Assembly: GCA_934465535.1 (NCBI GenBank)
Contig: CAKSKV010000001.1
Location: 124,001-188,000 of the forward strand
From: an uncultured Clostridia bacterium
Lineage (GTDB): Bacteria; Bacillota; Clostridia; Christensenellales; QALW01
Length of the DNA: 64,000 nt
Reading direction: 5' to 3'
Shown here: one piece after another, positions 36,008 through 45,922 of the stretch
Numbering within the stretch: position 1 is the stretch's first letter
Layout of the letters: each line of letters opens with the position of its first letter
Made by a program: the position numbers and the translations under genes
The notes under the pieces: generated by a model
What the model was told of the DNA's origin: nothing
The model's database searches: none
The model's input: only the letters and a program-made list of their open reading frames with translations

Positions 36008-36631
36008 ATGGCCAGATATACAGAAGCTGTCTGCCGTCAGTGCCGCAGAGAGAATCAGAAGCTTTTCCTTAAGGGCGACCGCTGCTACGGCGATAAATGC
36101 CCTGTTACAAAGCGCGGAACCGTTCCCGGACAGCATGGCAACGGAAGAAAGAAAACAGGTGAGTACGGTCTTCAGCTTCGCGAGAAGCAGAAGGCGAAGC
36201 GTACCTACGGCGTACTTGAGAAGCAGTTCCGTCACTATTTCGAGCTTGCTGAGCGCGAAAAGGGCGTAACCGGCGAGAATATGCTTTCTATGCTTGAGCG
36301 CAGGCTTGACAATGTGGTTTACCGCGTAGGCTTCGGTGCCTCCAGAGCACAGGCCCGTCAGCTGGTTAACCACGGTCATATCCGTGTAAACGGCAAGCGC
36401 GTGGATATTCCGTCGTTTATCGTTAAGCCCGGCGATGTGATTACTCTGAGAGAAAAAACTCAGGAGATGGAAGTGTACAAGGCGATGCGCGAGGGTACCA
36501 GCAAGCTGATCCCGGCTTGGCTGAGCTTTGATGCTCCCAAGCTCACCGCAACTGTTCTGAGCATTCCCAAACGCGAGGAGATTGATCTTGCAATTGCTGA
36601 GCATCTCATCGTTGAGTTGTACTCTAAATAA
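36008..36631 (+). CDS. rpsD: 30S ribosomal protein S4 (zinc form)
   Basis: A 207-residue protein that nucleates 30S assembly. The N-terminus has C-x2-C (VCRQCRREN) and C-x4-C (RCYGDKC), the C+ form that binds zinc; Bacillus S4 has a cysteine-free type. [20 protein letters not shown] with [18 protein letters not shown] is the S4 RNA-binding fold. Being inside the alpha operon rather than separate makes autogenous control through the rpsM leader possible. Confidence 0.97.
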   Translation: MARYTEAVCRQCRRENQKLFLKGDRCYGDKCPVTKRGTVPGQHGNGRKKTGEYGLQLREKQKAKRTYGVLEKQFRHYFELAEREKGVTGENMLSMLERRLDNVVYRVGFGASRAQARQLVNHGHIRVNGKRVDIPSFIVKPGDVITLREKTQEMEVYKAMREGTSKLIPAWLSFDAPKLTATVLSIPKREEIDLAIAEHLIVELYSK

Positions 36632-36674
36632 TGGGGCTTAGTTCCCTCAAAAATCATTCAGGAGGGTTACGATA

Positions 36675-37622
36675 ATGATAGAAATAGAAAAGCCTACGAT
36701 AGAATGTCTGGAGCTGTCGGAAGACAACACTTACGGCAAGTTTGTGGCAGGCCCTCTTCAGAGAGGCTTCGGCAATACGCTGGGCAACTCTCTGAGAAGA
36801 ATACTGCTTTCCAGCCTGCCGGGAGTTGCGGTTACCAGCATTCGCATAGACGGCGTTATGCATGAGTTTTCCACTATTCCGGGCGTGAGCGAGGATGTTA
36901 CGGAAATTGTGCTTAACATCAAAGGAATTTCTGCAAAGCTCCATTCGGACGGCCCGGTGATAGCAAATATCCGTGCAAAAGGACCGTGCGTTGTTACTGC
37001 CGGCGATATACTCGGTCACAGCGATCTTGAGATCGTCAATGTCGATCATGTTATTGCAACGCTGGCTGAGGGCGCATCGCTCAATATCGAAATGGTGTTT
37101 GCAAAGGGAATAGGTTATGTTTGCTCCAAGGATAACAAATATGACGATATGCCCATTGATACCATTGCGGTTGATTCCATATATACGCCTATCACCAAAG
37201 TTAACTATACCGTGGACAGCACCCGCGTGGGACGCGTTTCCGATTATGATAAGCTTACCCTTGAGGTATGGACCAACGGAAGCATCAATCCCAAGGAAGC
37301 GGTAAGCCTGTCTGCAAAGATTATGAACGATTATCTTGCGCTCTTTATCAATCTTGCCGAAAATGTCGGCGGACTTGAGATGATGGTGGAGAAGGAGGCC
37401 GAGCAGAAGGTCAAGGTTCTGGAAATGACCATTGACGAGCTTGATCTTTCGGTTCGTTCCTATAACTGCCTTAAGCGTGCCGGTATCAATACCGTGGACG
37501 AGCTCATTCAGCGTGATGAAGTAGATATGATGAAGGTGCGCAACCTCGGCAGGAAATCTTTGGACGAGGTGCGTCAGCGTCTTGCGTCGTTAGGCCTGTC
37601 ACTCAACAAAAGCGAGGATTAA
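36675..37622 (+). CDS. rpoA: RNA polymerase alpha subunit
   Basis: A 315-residue protein. The N-terminal dimerisation domain includes [20 protein letters not shown] and [20 protein letters not shown], and the C-terminal domain contains [20 protein letters not shown] and [20 protein letters not shown], which bind UP elements and activators. CAGGAGGGTTACGATA precedes the ATG. The presence of a full alpha-CTD makes A-tract activation of promoters, such as upstream of pgi, plausible. Confidence 0.98.
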   Translation: MIEIEKPTIECLELSEDNTYGKFVAGPLQRGFGNTLGNSLRRILLSSLPGVAVTSIRIDGVMHEFSTIPGVSEDVTEIVLNIKGISAKLHSDGPVIANIRAKGPCVVTAGDILGHSDLEIVNVDHVIATLAEGASLNIEMVFAKGIGYVCSKDNKYDDMPIDTIAVDSIYTPITKVNYTVDSTRVGRVSDYDKLTLEVWTNGSINPKEAVSLSAKIMNDYLALFINLAENVGGLEMMVEKEAEQKVKVLEMTIDELDLSVRSYNCLKRAGINTVDELIQRDEVDMMKVRNLGRKSLDEVRQRLASLGLSLNKSED

Positions 37623-37638
37623 TTAGGAGGTAAACAAA

Positions 37639-38151
37639 ATGGCGAGCAACAGAAAGCTCAACCGTCCCACGGACCAAAGAAATGCGGTTCTGCGCGGTCT
37701 GGTTACGGCTTTGATTGCGAACGGTCGCATTGAGACCACCGAGGCCCGCGCCAAGGAAGTTCGCAAAATAGCGGAAAAAATAATCACCACTGCAATCAAC
37801 GAGTGCGATAATACCGTTGAGGTAACCAAAAAGGTTCTTAACGAGAAGAAGCAGATTGTGGAGACCACATTCACCAATGATTCTCCCTCCAAGCTGCATG
37901 CGCGCCGTCAGATCATGAGCTATCTCTACAATGCGCCCCAGCAGATGGCTAAGGGCGAGGATAAAAAGACCTTTAAGGTTAAGACTGCCGAGGTCAATAA
38001 TCCCGTTGTGGAAAAGCTGTTCAGAGAGATTGCGCCTAAGTATAAGGCACGCCGTGACGAAAAGGGTCAGGGCGGCGGTTATACCCGCATTATCAAGAAG
38101 GGTCCGCGCCGCGGTGACGCAGCCGAGATTGTTATTCTTGAGCTGGTCTGA
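37639..38151 (+). CDS. rplQ: 50S ribosomal protein L17
   Basis: A 170-residue protein. [20 protein letters not shown] and [20 protein letters not shown] are conserved. It is longer than the roughly 120-residue Bacillus protein because of an insertion around residues 50-95, as seen in several Clostridia. It is the last gene of the ribosomal cluster and precedes a strong terminator. Confidence 0.96.
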   Translation: MASNRKLNRPTDQRNAVLRGLVTALIANGRIETTEARAKEVRKIAEKIITTAINECDNTVEVTKKVLNEKKQIVETTFTNDSPSKLHARRQIMSYLYNAPQQMAKGEDKKTFKVKTAEVNNPVVEKLFREIAPKYKARRDEKGQGGGYTRIIKKGPRRGDAAEIVILELV

Positions 38152-38168
38152 TTTAATAGCTTATAAAA

Positions 38169-38202
38169 CGCAGCTCCTGCAATCAGCAGGAGCTGCGCTT
38201 TT
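38169..38202 (+). terminator. Terminator of the ribosomal cluster
   Basis: CGCAGCTCCTGC at 38169-38180 pairs over 12 bases with GCAGGAGCTGCG at 38186-38197 and is followed by CTTTT. Confidence 0.88.
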
Positions 38203-38233
38203 ATGCAAAAGAGGCACGAATCATAATATATAT

Positions 38234-38262
38234 ACAAAAGCCATCCGCACTGCGGATGGCTT
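38234..38262 (-). terminator. Terminator of degV
   Basis: AAGCCATCCGC and GCGGATGGCTT form an 11-base-pair stem with a 3-base loop; on the minus strand it continues TTTTG, and it lies 90 bases after the degV stop. Confidence 0.7.
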
Positions 38263-38351
38263 GTATTAATGTCAGTATCGGGTTTATTTCGGCAGCAGTG
38301 GTCTGTGCCTTCGGACGCATTTCCTATTCCATTTTAAGGCGTTTGCATCCG

Positions 38352-39236
38352 TCAGATGCGTTTATCTCCCCAGAAGAACAGTGCAACTGTGCCCGGCCCG
38401 GTGTGGCTGCCGATAGTGGTTCCTATGTTGTTAATCTCCACTTTGCCCTTCAGTGCAGGGAAGCTTTCCTCAACCAGCTTTGCCACCTGTTGTGCATCCT
38501 CCATACAGGCAGACTGCGAGATGTAGCATTTGCCGTTATAGCTGCTTCCATCCTTTGCGTGCAGCTGCATCTGCTCAACAATGGCGCGGATAGCTTTGTC
38601 CTTGCCGCGGATCTTGAAGCGCGGAGTCAGCCGCCCTGCGGCATCAACATCAAGCAGGGGACAGATATGCAGAAGGGTTCCGAACAGGCCGGCGGTGCGC
38701 GATATTCTGCCGCCACGCACATAACAGGTCAAATCACCGGAAAAGAACCAGTGGTGAAGCTCCAGACGGTGGGAAAGCGCCCAATCGCGTACCTCTTCAA
38801 TGCTTGCGCCGCCATCCCGGAGGTCGGCGAGGGTATCCATAAGCAGCCCGTATCCGGAGGAGGCGGCCAATGAATCTACAATGTAAATTTTTCTTTCCGG
38901 ATATTTCTCTTTAAGCTCATCGGCGGCAAGGCGGGCGGAATTATACACACCGGATATGCCGCTTGAAAGGGAAACATGCAGTATATCCTGCCCCTGAGAG
39001 AGAATTTTTTCAAAGTATACGGTAAATTCATCGGGGTTAATCTGCGAGGTTTTGGTGATGGCGCCGTTTGCAATGTGTGCATAGAAATCATCGAGATTCA
39101 TGCTTTGCCCGAGATCATCATAATAATGTACGCCGTCTATATAGAAGTGAAAAGGGATGTAACTGATGCTGCGCTTTGCTAAATGCTCTGCCGTAAGATC
39201 AACGGTGGAGCCGCAGCTTAAAACATAATTGTTCAT
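38352..39236 (-). CDS. DegV-family fatty-acid-binding protein
   Basis: A 294-residue two-domain protein. SCGSTVDLTAEHLAKRSISY, a DDLGQSMNLDDFYAHI stretch, KTSQINPDEFTVYF and HVSLSSGISGVYNSARLAAD match the DegV fold, and IVDSLAASSGYGLLM follows. DegV proteins bind fatty acids; the related FakB proteins pass them to the kinase FakA for acyl-phosphate formation. No fakA is in the window. The gene has its own promoter and terminator. Confidence 0.92.
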   Translation of the reverse strand: MNNYVLSCGSTVDLTAEHLAKRSISYIPFHFYIDGVHYYDDLGQSMNLDDFYAHIANGAITKTSQINPDEFTVYFEKILSQGQDILHVSLSSGISGVYNSARLAADELKEKYPERKIYIVDSLAASSGYGLLMDTLADLRDGGASIEEVRDWALSHRLELHHWFFSGDLTCYVRGGRISRTAGLFGTLLHICPLLDVDAAGRLTPRFKIRGKDKAIRAIVEQMQLHAKDGSSYNGKCYISQSACMEDAQQVAKLVEESFPALKGKVEINNIGTTIGSHTGPGTVALFFWGDKRI

Positions 39237-39318
39237 AATAAATCAGCCTCTCATTCTTGCTTGTTTATGATATTTAATTATAGTTTCAGCCGTATATTTA
39301 TGCTGTGCTTATGCTGCT

Positions 39319-39347
39319 ATTATATGCCTGCTGCGTGTTTGCGGCAA
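39319..39347 (-). promoter_or_regulatory. Promoter of degV
   Basis: On the minus strand TTGCCG (complement of 39342-39347) and TATAAT (complement of 39319-39324) with a 17-base spacer, about 85 bases ahead of degV. Confidence 0.65.
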
Positions 39348-39395
39348 GGGAATATGCGATTTTAGACACTATACAACTTTGACCATGCATTGTAG

Positions 39396-39431
39396 AGAAA
39401 AAGCCCGCACATTCTCACAATGGGCGAGCTT
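39396..39431 (-). terminator. Terminator of the XRE-family gene
   Basis: On the minus strand AAGCTCGCCCATT pairs with AATGTGCGGGCTT (one mismatch, one G-U) and is followed by TTTTTCTC, 46 bases after the stop codon at 39477. Confidence 0.7.
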
Positions 39432-39476
39432 AAAAATATAACTCTCAGAATATAAGAGTGCCTCAGGATGCGCATT

Positions 39477-40085
39477 TCAGCGCTTGCGCAGCAGATCCAG
39501 CGGACTGGGGAGCTTTATTTTGAAGCACAGCAGGGTAATTATCTGGGCGGGAATGCCAAGCAGCAGCAGCGGCCACAGATTGGAACCGGCATACACGAGA
39601 AAAGAAAGGTAAAGCACCAAAAGTATGCTCCATATAAGCCCCGAGATGATAAGTATGTTTCTTTTTCCGCCATACCATACGGAGTTCATCACAAGCCAGG
39701 TTATAAGCGCGGCCGGGAGAGCATAGAGAAATATCATCCAGTGGGTCATGCCTGTAAGGTGCAGCACAATAAAGCAAAGCAGGGCAACTGTAAACACACC
39801 CAAAAGGGAGATTATGATTATTGCCTTATAGTTGATTTTCTTTTCAGGAAGAGGCTCGGTATATTCCAGCTCCGGATGCTCGTGAAGAAGATAATCCACG
39901 GTTACGCCGAACAGTTCCGCAAGCTGCAAAAGCACCTTTGCGTCCGGGATAGCCTGGGCGCGTTCCCAACGGGATACCGCTTTATCGGAATAATTAAGCT
40001 CATGGGCCAGCTCAAGCTGCGTTATATGCCGGGCAGACCTGAGTTTAACCAGATTCTGAGCAAAGATTGATGCCAAATTATCCAT
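39477..40085 (-). CDS. XRE-family regulator with C-terminal membrane domain
   Basis: A 202-residue protein. Residues 10-65 form a helix-turn-helix of the Cro/CI type: LVKLRSARHITQLELAHELN then YSDKAVSRWERAQAIPDAKV. A short acidic linker leads to four hydrophobic segments (about residues 87-107, 115-132, 143-163 and 168-185). Such membrane-tethered XRE proteins in Firmicutes may sense envelope signals; the target is unknown. The ATG is preceded by CGGAGAAC. It has its own promoter and terminator. Confidence 0.88.
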   Translation of the reverse strand: MDNLASIFAQNLVKLRSARHITQLELAHELNYSDKAVSRWERAQAIPDAKVLLQLAELFGVTVDYLLHEHPELEYTEPLPEKKINYKAIIIISLLGVFTVALLCFIVLHLTGMTHWMIFLYALPAALITWLVMNSVWYGGKRNILIISGLIWSILLVLYLSFLVYAGSNLWPLLLLGIPAQIITLLCFKIKLPSPLDLLRKR

Positions 40086-40409
40086 GCTGTTCTCCGATCA
40101 TTCAATCATTATATATAATTATACTTCAAAAAAGCAAATTCCGCAACATTCCCGCGCAGCTCTTGCAAGCCGTGAGGGGAAATATTTTGTTTACATTTTG
40201 TAAATTATTCTGGGCAGGTGCTGTATTGCAAACCCAGCCGCTGCCTGCGGGAGCGGGGCTGTGCCATCGTGCGTGCAAATGAAATCGCGGCGGATATAAG
40301 CAGCCGCAAACGGAAAAATATACAGGAGCACAAGCATTTTTTGTATTAAATTTATATGAAATGCCGCAATTATTAAATTGCAATACAGCCGTAGTGCGGC
40401 ATAAAAGGA
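40086..40409. other. Intergenic region between the XRE gene and the ruvC promoter
   Basis: About 320 bases without a convincing gene. The XRE promoter is at the left end. TTTAC-ATTTT-GTAAA at 40190-40204 is a 15-base dyad that could be an operator. Nothing else was recognised. Confidence 0.35.
40108..40137 (-). promoter_or_regulatory. Promoter of the XRE-family gene
   Basis: On the minus strand TTGCTT (complement of 40132-40137) and TATAAT (complement of 40108-40113) with an 18-base spacer. Confidence 0.45.
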
Positions 40410-40438
40410 TTGACTATATTTTAATACTGGGATATTAT
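40410..40438 (+). promoter_or_regulatory. Promoter of ruvCAB-queA
   Basis: TTGACT at 40410-40415 and TATTAT at 40433-40438, 17 bases apart and about 70 bases before ruvC. No obvious LexA/DinR box was seen over it. Confidence 0.7.
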
Positions 40439-40508
40439 ATTGAATAAGATTACAGTTTAGGTTATTAGCGGTTTTCGGCACTTTTTCGGTTACTGCTTTG
40501 AGGTGAAA

Positions 40509-41003
40509 ATGATAATTCTCGGTTTTGATCCGGGGCTTGCAACATTAGGTTACGGGCTTATAGAAAGCGATGGCTTCCGCCATAAAGTATTGGATTACGG
40601 CATAATATCCACTCCGGCGGGCATGCCTACGCCGGTAAGGCTGAGAACCATCCATACGGATGTGCTGACGCTGATAGATCAGCTTGCGCCGGAGGCAATT
40701 GCCGTTGAAGAGCTTTTTTTCAACCAAAATGTAACAACTGCAATAAATGTTGCCCAGGCGCGCGGCGTATTGCTTGCTGCGTGTTCTCTGCGCACCGCAA
40801 ACCTGTACGAATATACGCCGCTTCAGGTAAAACAGGCGGTTGCGGGGTACGGGCGCGCCGAAAAGCGGCAGGTTCAGATAATGGTGGCTTCGCTGCTTAA
40901 GCTGGAGGGAATCCCGCGCCCCGATGATGCTGCGGATGCGCTGGCAGTGGCGATATGCCATGCCCACTCCGGCAGAATGGGCGGAGATTTCCGTATAATA
41001 TAG
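40509..41003 (+). CDS. ruvC: Crossover junction endonuclease RuvC
   Basis: A 164-residue RNase H-fold endonuclease that cuts Holliday junctions. The acidic residues are seen in LGFDPGLATLGYGLI (first Asp), IAVEELFFNQNVTTAI (Glu) and PDDAADALAVAICHAHS (Asp pair). GAGGTG ends 3 bases before the ATG at 40509; a GTG at 40503 is in frame but overlaps that site. It begins the ruvC-ruvA-ruvB-queA run. Confidence 0.95.
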   Translation: MIILGFDPGLATLGYGLIESDGFRHKVLDYGIISTPAGMPTPVRLRTIHTDVLTLIDQLAPEAIAVEELFFNQNVTTAINVAQARGVLLAACSLRTANLYEYTPLQVKQAVAGYGRAEKRQVQIMVASLLKLEGIPRPDDAADALAVAICHAHSGRMGGDFRII

Positions 41004-41075
41004 CACGGCCGACGCTGCGCTTGGGTAAAAGCAATGCTTTTGCGGTAAATTCAAAAGAAATTGAGGATAAACCGG

Positions 41076-41669
41076 ATGTATTCATATATAAAGGGGACTC
41101 TTGAAGAGGCAGCGCAGGACAGCATAACCGTTGAGTGCTGCGGCATAGGCTATAAAATATATGCTTCTGCATCCTGCAGCGACGGTGTTCCGATAGGCAG
41201 TGCGGTTAAAATTTATCTGCATCAGACGGTAAGAGAGGATGATATTTCCCTTTACGGTTTTGCCGATGCGGAGGAGCGGGCGATGTTTCAAAGGCTGCTT
41301 TCCGTAAGCGGCGTGGGCGCAAAATCCGCACTTTCCATGATAAGCGGAATAGGGGCGCACAACATTGCATTGGCTATTGTCACGGGGGATGTGAAAACAC
41401 TTACAAGGGCTGCGGGAGTGGGCAATAAGCTGGCGCAGCGGATGATACTTGAATTAAGAGGCAGTATAGACAACGATGAGCTTATCAGCGCGCCTGCGGT
41501 AAAAAGAGGAGGCGCGGCCTCTGAGGATATGGTGCAGGAGGCAATAACAGCGGTTATGGCGCTGGGCTTTACGCGGGCAGAGGCGGTAAGCGCAATAGGT
41601 GCTGCGGGAGAGGCAGGCAGCGTGGAGGAGCTTATACGGCGTGCCCTTTCGGGAATGGGCAGGGCATAA
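41076..41669 (+). CDS. ruvA: Holliday junction branch migration protein RuvA
   Basis: A 197-residue protein with an N-terminal OB domain (MYSYIKGTLEEAAQDSITVE), helix-hairpin-helix motifs in LLSVSGVGAKSALSMISGIG and TRAAGVGNKLAQRMILELRG, and a C-terminal UBA-like domain (AVMALGFTRAEAVSAIGAA) that contacts RuvB. The ATG at 41076 follows TTGAGGAT; an in-frame TTG at 41061 is less likely. Confidence 0.95.
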   Translation: MYSYIKGTLEEAAQDSITVECCGIGYKIYASASCSDGVPIGSAVKIYLHQTVREDDISLYGFADAEERAMFQRLLSVSGVGAKSALSMISGIGAHNIALAIVTGDVKTLTRAAGVGNKLAQRMILELRGSIDNDELISAPAVKRGGAASEDMVQEAITAVMALGFTRAEAVSAIGAAGEAGSVEELIRRALSGMGRA

Positions 41670-41756
41670 GGCGCCTTTATGAGCAGGCACCACGGGATGA
41701 TTCGCAGTGAAAATTGCAGATAAACAATGCACCGGTGCAAAGAATAAGGAGCAGGA

Positions 41757-42791
41757 ATGATTCAGCGAGATCAAAGAGTTATTACCTCGGAATTCAAACA
41801 AGAGGATATTGAGCAGGAGTTTTCGCTTCGCCCGCATTCTTTTGAGGAATATGTCGGGCAGGAAAAGGTGAAAAAGCTCATTTCCATGTATGTAACGGCG
41901 GCCAAGGGGCGCGGTGAGGCCCTTGACCATGTGCTGCTTTATGGTCCTCCCGGGCTTGGCAAAACCACCCTTGCAAACATAATCGCATCGGAGATGGGGG
42001 TGTCCATCCGCGTGACCAGCGGCCCGGCCATAGAGCGCCCGGGAGACCTTGCCGCAATACTTACAAATCTTGCGGAAAACGATGTGCTGTTCATTGATGA
42101 AATACACCGGCTGAATCGCAGCGTTGAGGAAGTGCTTTATCCGGCAATGGAGGACTATGTGCTGGATATAATGGTGGGAAAAGGTCCGTCGGCGCGCAGC
42201 ATACGGCTTAATCTGCCGCATTTTACGCTGATCGGAGCCACTACGCGGGCGGGCATGCTTACATCGCCGTTAAGAGATCGTTTCGGGGTTATTTGCAGGC
42301 TGGATATGTACACGCCGGAGCAGCTTGACAGGATAGTTACGCGCAGCGCGGCGATCCTTGGCGTGGAAACGCGGCCGGAGGGCTGCATGGCGCTTGCAAG
42401 GCGCTCCCGCGGGACTCCGCGTATTGCAAACAGGCTGTTAAAGCGCGTGAGGGATTATGCGCAGGTGCATGCGGACGGCGTTATAACCGGCGAGGTGGCG
42501 GATTCGGCACTGAATATGCTGGGCATAGATGAGTTAGGGCTGGATGATGACGATCGCAGAATCTTGAGCGCAATAGTGGATAAATTCGGCGGCGGCCCGG
42601 TGGGGCTTGATACTTTGGCGGCCTCCACGGGGGACGAGGATGTTACGATAGAGGATGTTGTGGAGCCGTTTCTTTTGCAGCTGGGGTTCATATCGCGCAC
42701 TCCCCGTGGCAGGATAGCACTTCCGGCGGCATACCGTCATATGGGACGCCCCGTGCCGGGACAAAGCGATGCGCCGGACGGAAAGCAGTGA
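41757..42791 (+). CDS. ruvB: Holliday junction branch migration ATPase RuvB
   Basis: A 344-residue AAA+ motor. Typical parts are [20 protein letters not shown], Walker [21 protein letters not shown], Walker [21 protein letters not shown], sensor 1 [20 protein letters not shown] and the C-terminal winged helix with [27 protein letters not shown] precedes the ATG. It drives RuvA-bound junction migration. Confidence 0.97.
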   Translation: MIQRDQRVITSEFKQEDIEQEFSLRPHSFEEYVGQEKVKKLISMYVTAAKGRGEALDHVLLYGPPGLGKTTLANIIASEMGVSIRVTSGPAIERPGDLAAILTNLAENDVLFIDEIHRLNRSVEEVLYPAMEDYVLDIMVGKGPSARSIRLNLPHFTLIGATTRAGMLTSPLRDRFGVICRLDMYTPEQLDRIVTRSAAILGVETRPEGCMALARRSRGTPRIANRLLKRVRDYAQVHADGVITGEVADSALNMLGIDELGLDDDDRRILSAIVDKFGGGPVGLDTLAASTGDEDVTIEDVVEPFLLQLGFISRTPRGRIALPAAYRHMGRPVPGQSDAPDGKQ

Positions 42792-42873
42792 TTGCCGCTC
42801 TGCCTTCGCGGCAGATATGCGGGCATTGCGCGCATAAAAATGCACACAAAAAATATAAAAGAGGGTAAAAAGC

Positions 42874-43896
42874 TTGCTTAGCACCAAAATGTTTGATTAC
42901 TATCTTCCGCAGGAGCTTATAGCGCAAACACCGGCGGAACCGCGGGATCATTCCCGTCTGCTTGTTTATAACCGTGCGGATAAATCAACGGAGCACCGGC
43001 ATTTTTTTGATATAACGGAATATCTGCATCCGGGCGATGCCCTTGTGATAAACGATACCAGAGTGCTTCCTGCAAGGCTGTTCGGCACCACGGAAAACGG
43101 AGGCACCATGCAGGTGCTGCTGCTTAACAGAAGGGACCGCGACACATGGGAGGTGCTGGTAAAGCCCGGTAAAAAGGCGAGGATTGGAGCGAAAATAACC
43201 TTTTCGCAGGAGCTTGCCTGCACTGTTACGGATATTCTGGATGACGGGCAGAGGCTCGTACGGTTTGAATACAATGGCGTGTTTGAGGAAATACTGGATC
43301 GTTTGGGGCAGATGCCGCTTCCGCCGTATATAACGGAGCGCCTTGAAGATAAAGAACGGTATCAGACGGTTTATTCAAGGCAGGTGGGCTCTGCGGCGGC
43401 GCCTACTGCGGGGCTGCATTTTACAAAAGAGCTGCTTGAAAAAATCGAGGCCATGGGGGTTGATATTATTCCCGTGCTGCTGCATGTAGGGCTTGGCACC
43501 TTCCGCCCGGTAAAGGTGGAGGATGTATCCGAGCATAAAATGCACAGTGAATTTTATTGCATAACAGAGCAGTCCGCTCGGAGGATAAACGCCGTAAAGG
43601 AAAGGGGCGGACGCATATTTGCAGTGGGCACCACCTCCACAAGAGTGCTGGAGACGGCGGCGGATGATGGCGGCAGAGTAAAGCAGTGCAGCGGCTGGAC
43701 GGATATATTTATTTATCCCGGATACCGCTTCAAATGCGTGGACTGCCTTATAACGAATTTCCATTTGCCGCAGTCCACCCTTATAATGCTTGTAAGCGCG
43801 CTTTGCTCCCGCGAGGAAATACTTAAGGTTTATCAAACGGCAGTAGAGGAAAAATACCGTTTTTTCAGCTTTGGGGATGCGATGCTTATTTTATAA
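42874..43896 (+). CDS. queA: tRNA preQ1(34) S-adenosylmethionine ribosyltransferase-isomerase QueA (TTG start)
   Basis: A 340-residue enzyme that transfers and isomerises ribose from SAM to preQ1 at tRNA position 34 in queuosine synthesis. [51 protein letters not shown] and [14 protein letters not shown] are diagnostic. GAGGG lies 8 bases before the TTG at 42874 but 23 before the ATG at 42889, so TTG is the likely start. Linkage ruvB-queA is ancient; other queuosine genes are not in the window. Confidence 0.95.
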   Translation: MLSTKMFDYYLPQELIAQTPAEPRDHSRLLVYNRADKSTEHRHFFDITEYLHPGDALVINDTRVLPARLFGTTENGGTMQVLLLNRRDRDTWEVLVKPGKKARIGAKITFSQELACTVTDILDDGQRLVRFEYNGVFEEILDRLGQMPLPPYITERLEDKERYQTVYSRQVGSAAAPTAGLHFTKELLEKIEAMGVDIIPVLLHVGLGTFRPVKVEDVSEHKMHSEFYCITEQSARRINAVKERGGRIFAVGTTSTRVLETAADDGGRVKQCSGWTDIFIYPGYRFKCVDCLITNFHLPQSTLIMLVSALCSREEILKVYQTAVEEKYRFFSFGDAMLIL

Positions 43897-43974
43897 ATGC
43901 CGATTATTTAAGCACGGCTTGCCGTTTGCGGCAAATTCATAAGAATAAAACGGAATAATACGGAAAGATAAAAA

Positions 43975-44775
43975 ATGAAACTTATAATGCTGGGTACCGG
44001 CAATGCAACGGCTACGGAATGCTATAATACCTGCTTTGTGCTTAAGGATGAGAAAAAATATTTTCTGGTGGACGGAGGCGGCGGAAGCCAACTGCTGCAC
44101 CAGCTGAAATGCGCAGGCATTGCATGGTATGATATACGGGAGATTTTTGTAACGCATAAGCATATTGATCATCTTTTGGGCATTGTGTGGATGGTAAGGA
44201 TGATATTGCAGAATATGAGCCGCGGCACATATGCAGGGGAGGCCTTTATATACGGTCATGCCGAGGTCATAACGCTGCTTGAGAATATGGCGCGCGCTTT
44301 ATTCAGCGAAAAGGAAACGGCCTTTATAGGTTCGCGCCTGCATCTTGTGCAGGTGAAGGACGGCCAAGAGAAGACAGTTATCGGACATGCCGTAACCTTT
44401 TTTGATATAGGCTCGGATAAAGCAAGGCAGTTCGGTTTTTCCATGCAGCTTTCAAAAGGCGAAAGGCTTGTTTGCTGCGGCGATGAGCCGTACAGAGCCT
44501 GTGAAGAAAAATATGCAAAGGGCTGCAAATGGCTTATGCACGAGGCGTTTTGTCTGTATTCGCAGGCGGATGTGTTTTTGCCGTATCAAAAAAAGCATTC
44601 CACAGTGGCCGATGCATGCAGAACCGCACAAAGCCTTCAGGTAAGCAATTTGGTGCTGTATCATACAGAGGATAAAAATATTGCTCAAAGGAAAACGCTG
44701 TATACCGCCGAAGGCAGAGAGTTTTACGGCGGACACCTTTATGTTCCCGACGATCTTGAAACGCTGGAGTTATAA
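43975..44775 (+). CDS. MBL-fold metallohydrolase, RNase Z-like
   Basis: A 266-residue metallo-beta-lactamase fold protein. The metal motif is TLKHIDH-like TVTHKHIDHLLG (H-x-H-x-D-H) after a VDGGGGSQLLHQL strand-turn. CCGDEPYR and MHEAFCLYS supply further ligands, and LVLYHTEDKN the final His. The arrangement resembles RNase Z without the long flexible arm; the substrate (tRNA 3' end or other phosphodiester) is unknown. It follows queA by 78 bases. Confidence 0.82.
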   Translation: MKLIMLGTGNATATECYNTCFVLKDEKKYFLVDGGGGSQLLHQLKCAGIAWYDIREIFVTHKHIDHLLGIVWMVRMILQNMSRGTYAGEAFIYGHAEVITLLENMARALFSEKETAFIGSRLHLVQVKDGQEKTVIGHAVTFFDIGSDKARQFGFSMQLSKGERLVCCGDEPYRACEEKYAKGCKWLMHEAFCLYSQADVFLPYQKKHSTVADACRTAQSLQVSNLVLYHTEDKNIAQRKTLYTAEGREFYGGHLYVPDDLETLEL

Positions 44776-44837
44776 ATGCGGTTTTAATTGAAACGGCGAA
44801 GTTTTAATATAAAAGTTCAATTTAAGTAAAAAATGAT

Positions 44838-44897
44838 AAAACGGCAGTTGTCAAAAATCCGCCTCAATATGGTGCGGAGGGACAGCTGCCGTTTTTT
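44838..44897. terminator. Bidirectional terminator between the MBL gene and radC
   Basis: AAAACGGCAGTTGTC at the left pairs with GGACAGCTGCCGTTTT at the right, enclosing a TCCGC/GCGGA sub-hairpin, and a T tract follows (44892-44897). Confidence 0.8.
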
Positions 44898-44964
44898 ATT
44901 ATGTGTCGGTTTTACAAAAACAGTGCGGCGTAAGGGTACATGCGCCCTTTTACGCATCATGGGA

Positions 44965-45693
44965 TCATCGCTTGATCTCGGCTGCACGCCGAAGCTCTGC
45001 AACCTCGCCGTTTTGAATTATGCCGGAATGGTTGAAGCTGAAGCAGTGCTCCGGCGATATTATTACATGGTCGTACACCCGCACATCTATGGTATTGAGC
45101 GCCTTTACGATATCGCGCGTCATTTCGACATCCTGACGGCTGGGTGTCGGGTCGCCGCTTGGATGGTTGTGCATAAGTATAACACTGTGAGCCTGTGCGC
45201 TCAGACATTTTTCCACAACAAGCCGCGGATAAACGGTTACGGAATCGATGGTTCCCTTGGCAAGCTCCACCGTGCGCAGCAGCTTGCATTTGCTGTCAAG
45301 GCAAAGCAGATACATGCATTCATATTTTATGCCCTGATACAGTGACTGACCGTATTTGAATACGGCGCCGGTGCTGTTAAGAAACTGCTTTTCCCGTATT
45401 CTGTCCAGCTCATACCGCTTTGACAGGCGCGATATAAGGGAGAGCAGCACGGCGCTGTTCTGACTTATTCCCTTTATCATACAAAGCTCATCCACGGTTG
45501 CATCGGCTACCGCGCTGAAGGAACCGAAGGTATCCAATACGCGGTGCGCAAGTTCGTTGACATCACGGCGCGGAATGCTGTAAGTAAGCAGAAGTTCTAT
45601 AACCTCATGGTCTGCAAAGGCGTCCAATGAGGCATCTATATATCGCTGTCTCAGTCTTTCTCTGTGCCCTTCGTGAGAACATTTTTCACTCAT
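44965..45693 (-). CDS. radC: RadC-family JAMM-domain protein
   Basis: A 242-residue protein. An N-terminal helix-hairpin-helix region (CMIKGISQNSAVLLSLI) is followed by the JAMM domain with AHSVILMHNHPSGDPTPSRQ and the D that completes H-x-H-x7-S-x2-D. SFNHSGI near the C-terminus is the usual ending. The old link with DNA repair is not upheld by experiment; the function is open. The ATG with complement 45691-45693 is preceded by GGGAGG. It is divergent from spoIIAA. Confidence 0.93.
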   Translation of the reverse strand: MSEKCSHEGHRERLRQRYIDASLDAFADHEVIELLLTYSIPRRDVNELAHRVLDTFGSFSAVADATVDELCMIKGISQNSAVLLSLISRLSKRYELDRIREKQFLNSTGAVFKYGQSLYQGIKYECMYLLCLDSKCKLLRTVELAKGTIDSVTVYPRLVVEKCLSAQAHSVILMHNHPSGDPTPSRQDVEMTRDIVKALNTIDVRVYDHVIISPEHCFSFNHSGIIQNGEVAELRRAAEIKR

Positions 45694-45757
45694 GCTGTTT
45701 GGCCTCCCCGTATTGCCTGAAAGTATTGCCATATGCCGTTATACACTTATGCTGAAT

Positions 45758-45786
45758 ATTTTACTACATTTCAAAAGCAATTTCAA
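45758..45786 (-). promoter_or_regulatory. Promoter of radC
   Basis: On the minus strand TTGAAA (complement of 45781-45786) and TAAAAT (complement of 45758-45763) with a 17-base spacer, about 65 bases ahead of the start. Confidence 0.65.
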
Positions 45787-45922
45787 GACTGAATTTACAA
45801 AACCGGTGCGGTTTCGTCAAAAGATTGCAAAGGGGATTTGCAGCACGAATAGAAATAATTATAACTGACGGATAAATATGTAAGCATGGCCGCGGCAGCG
45901 GCTTAAGGATGGTGAAACTGTT

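Noticed and set aside
45839..45922. Sigma-H promoter for spoIIAA
   Set aside because: An AGGGGATTT and a GAAT are present but the spacing is too short for the sigma-H consensus, so I did not annotate it.
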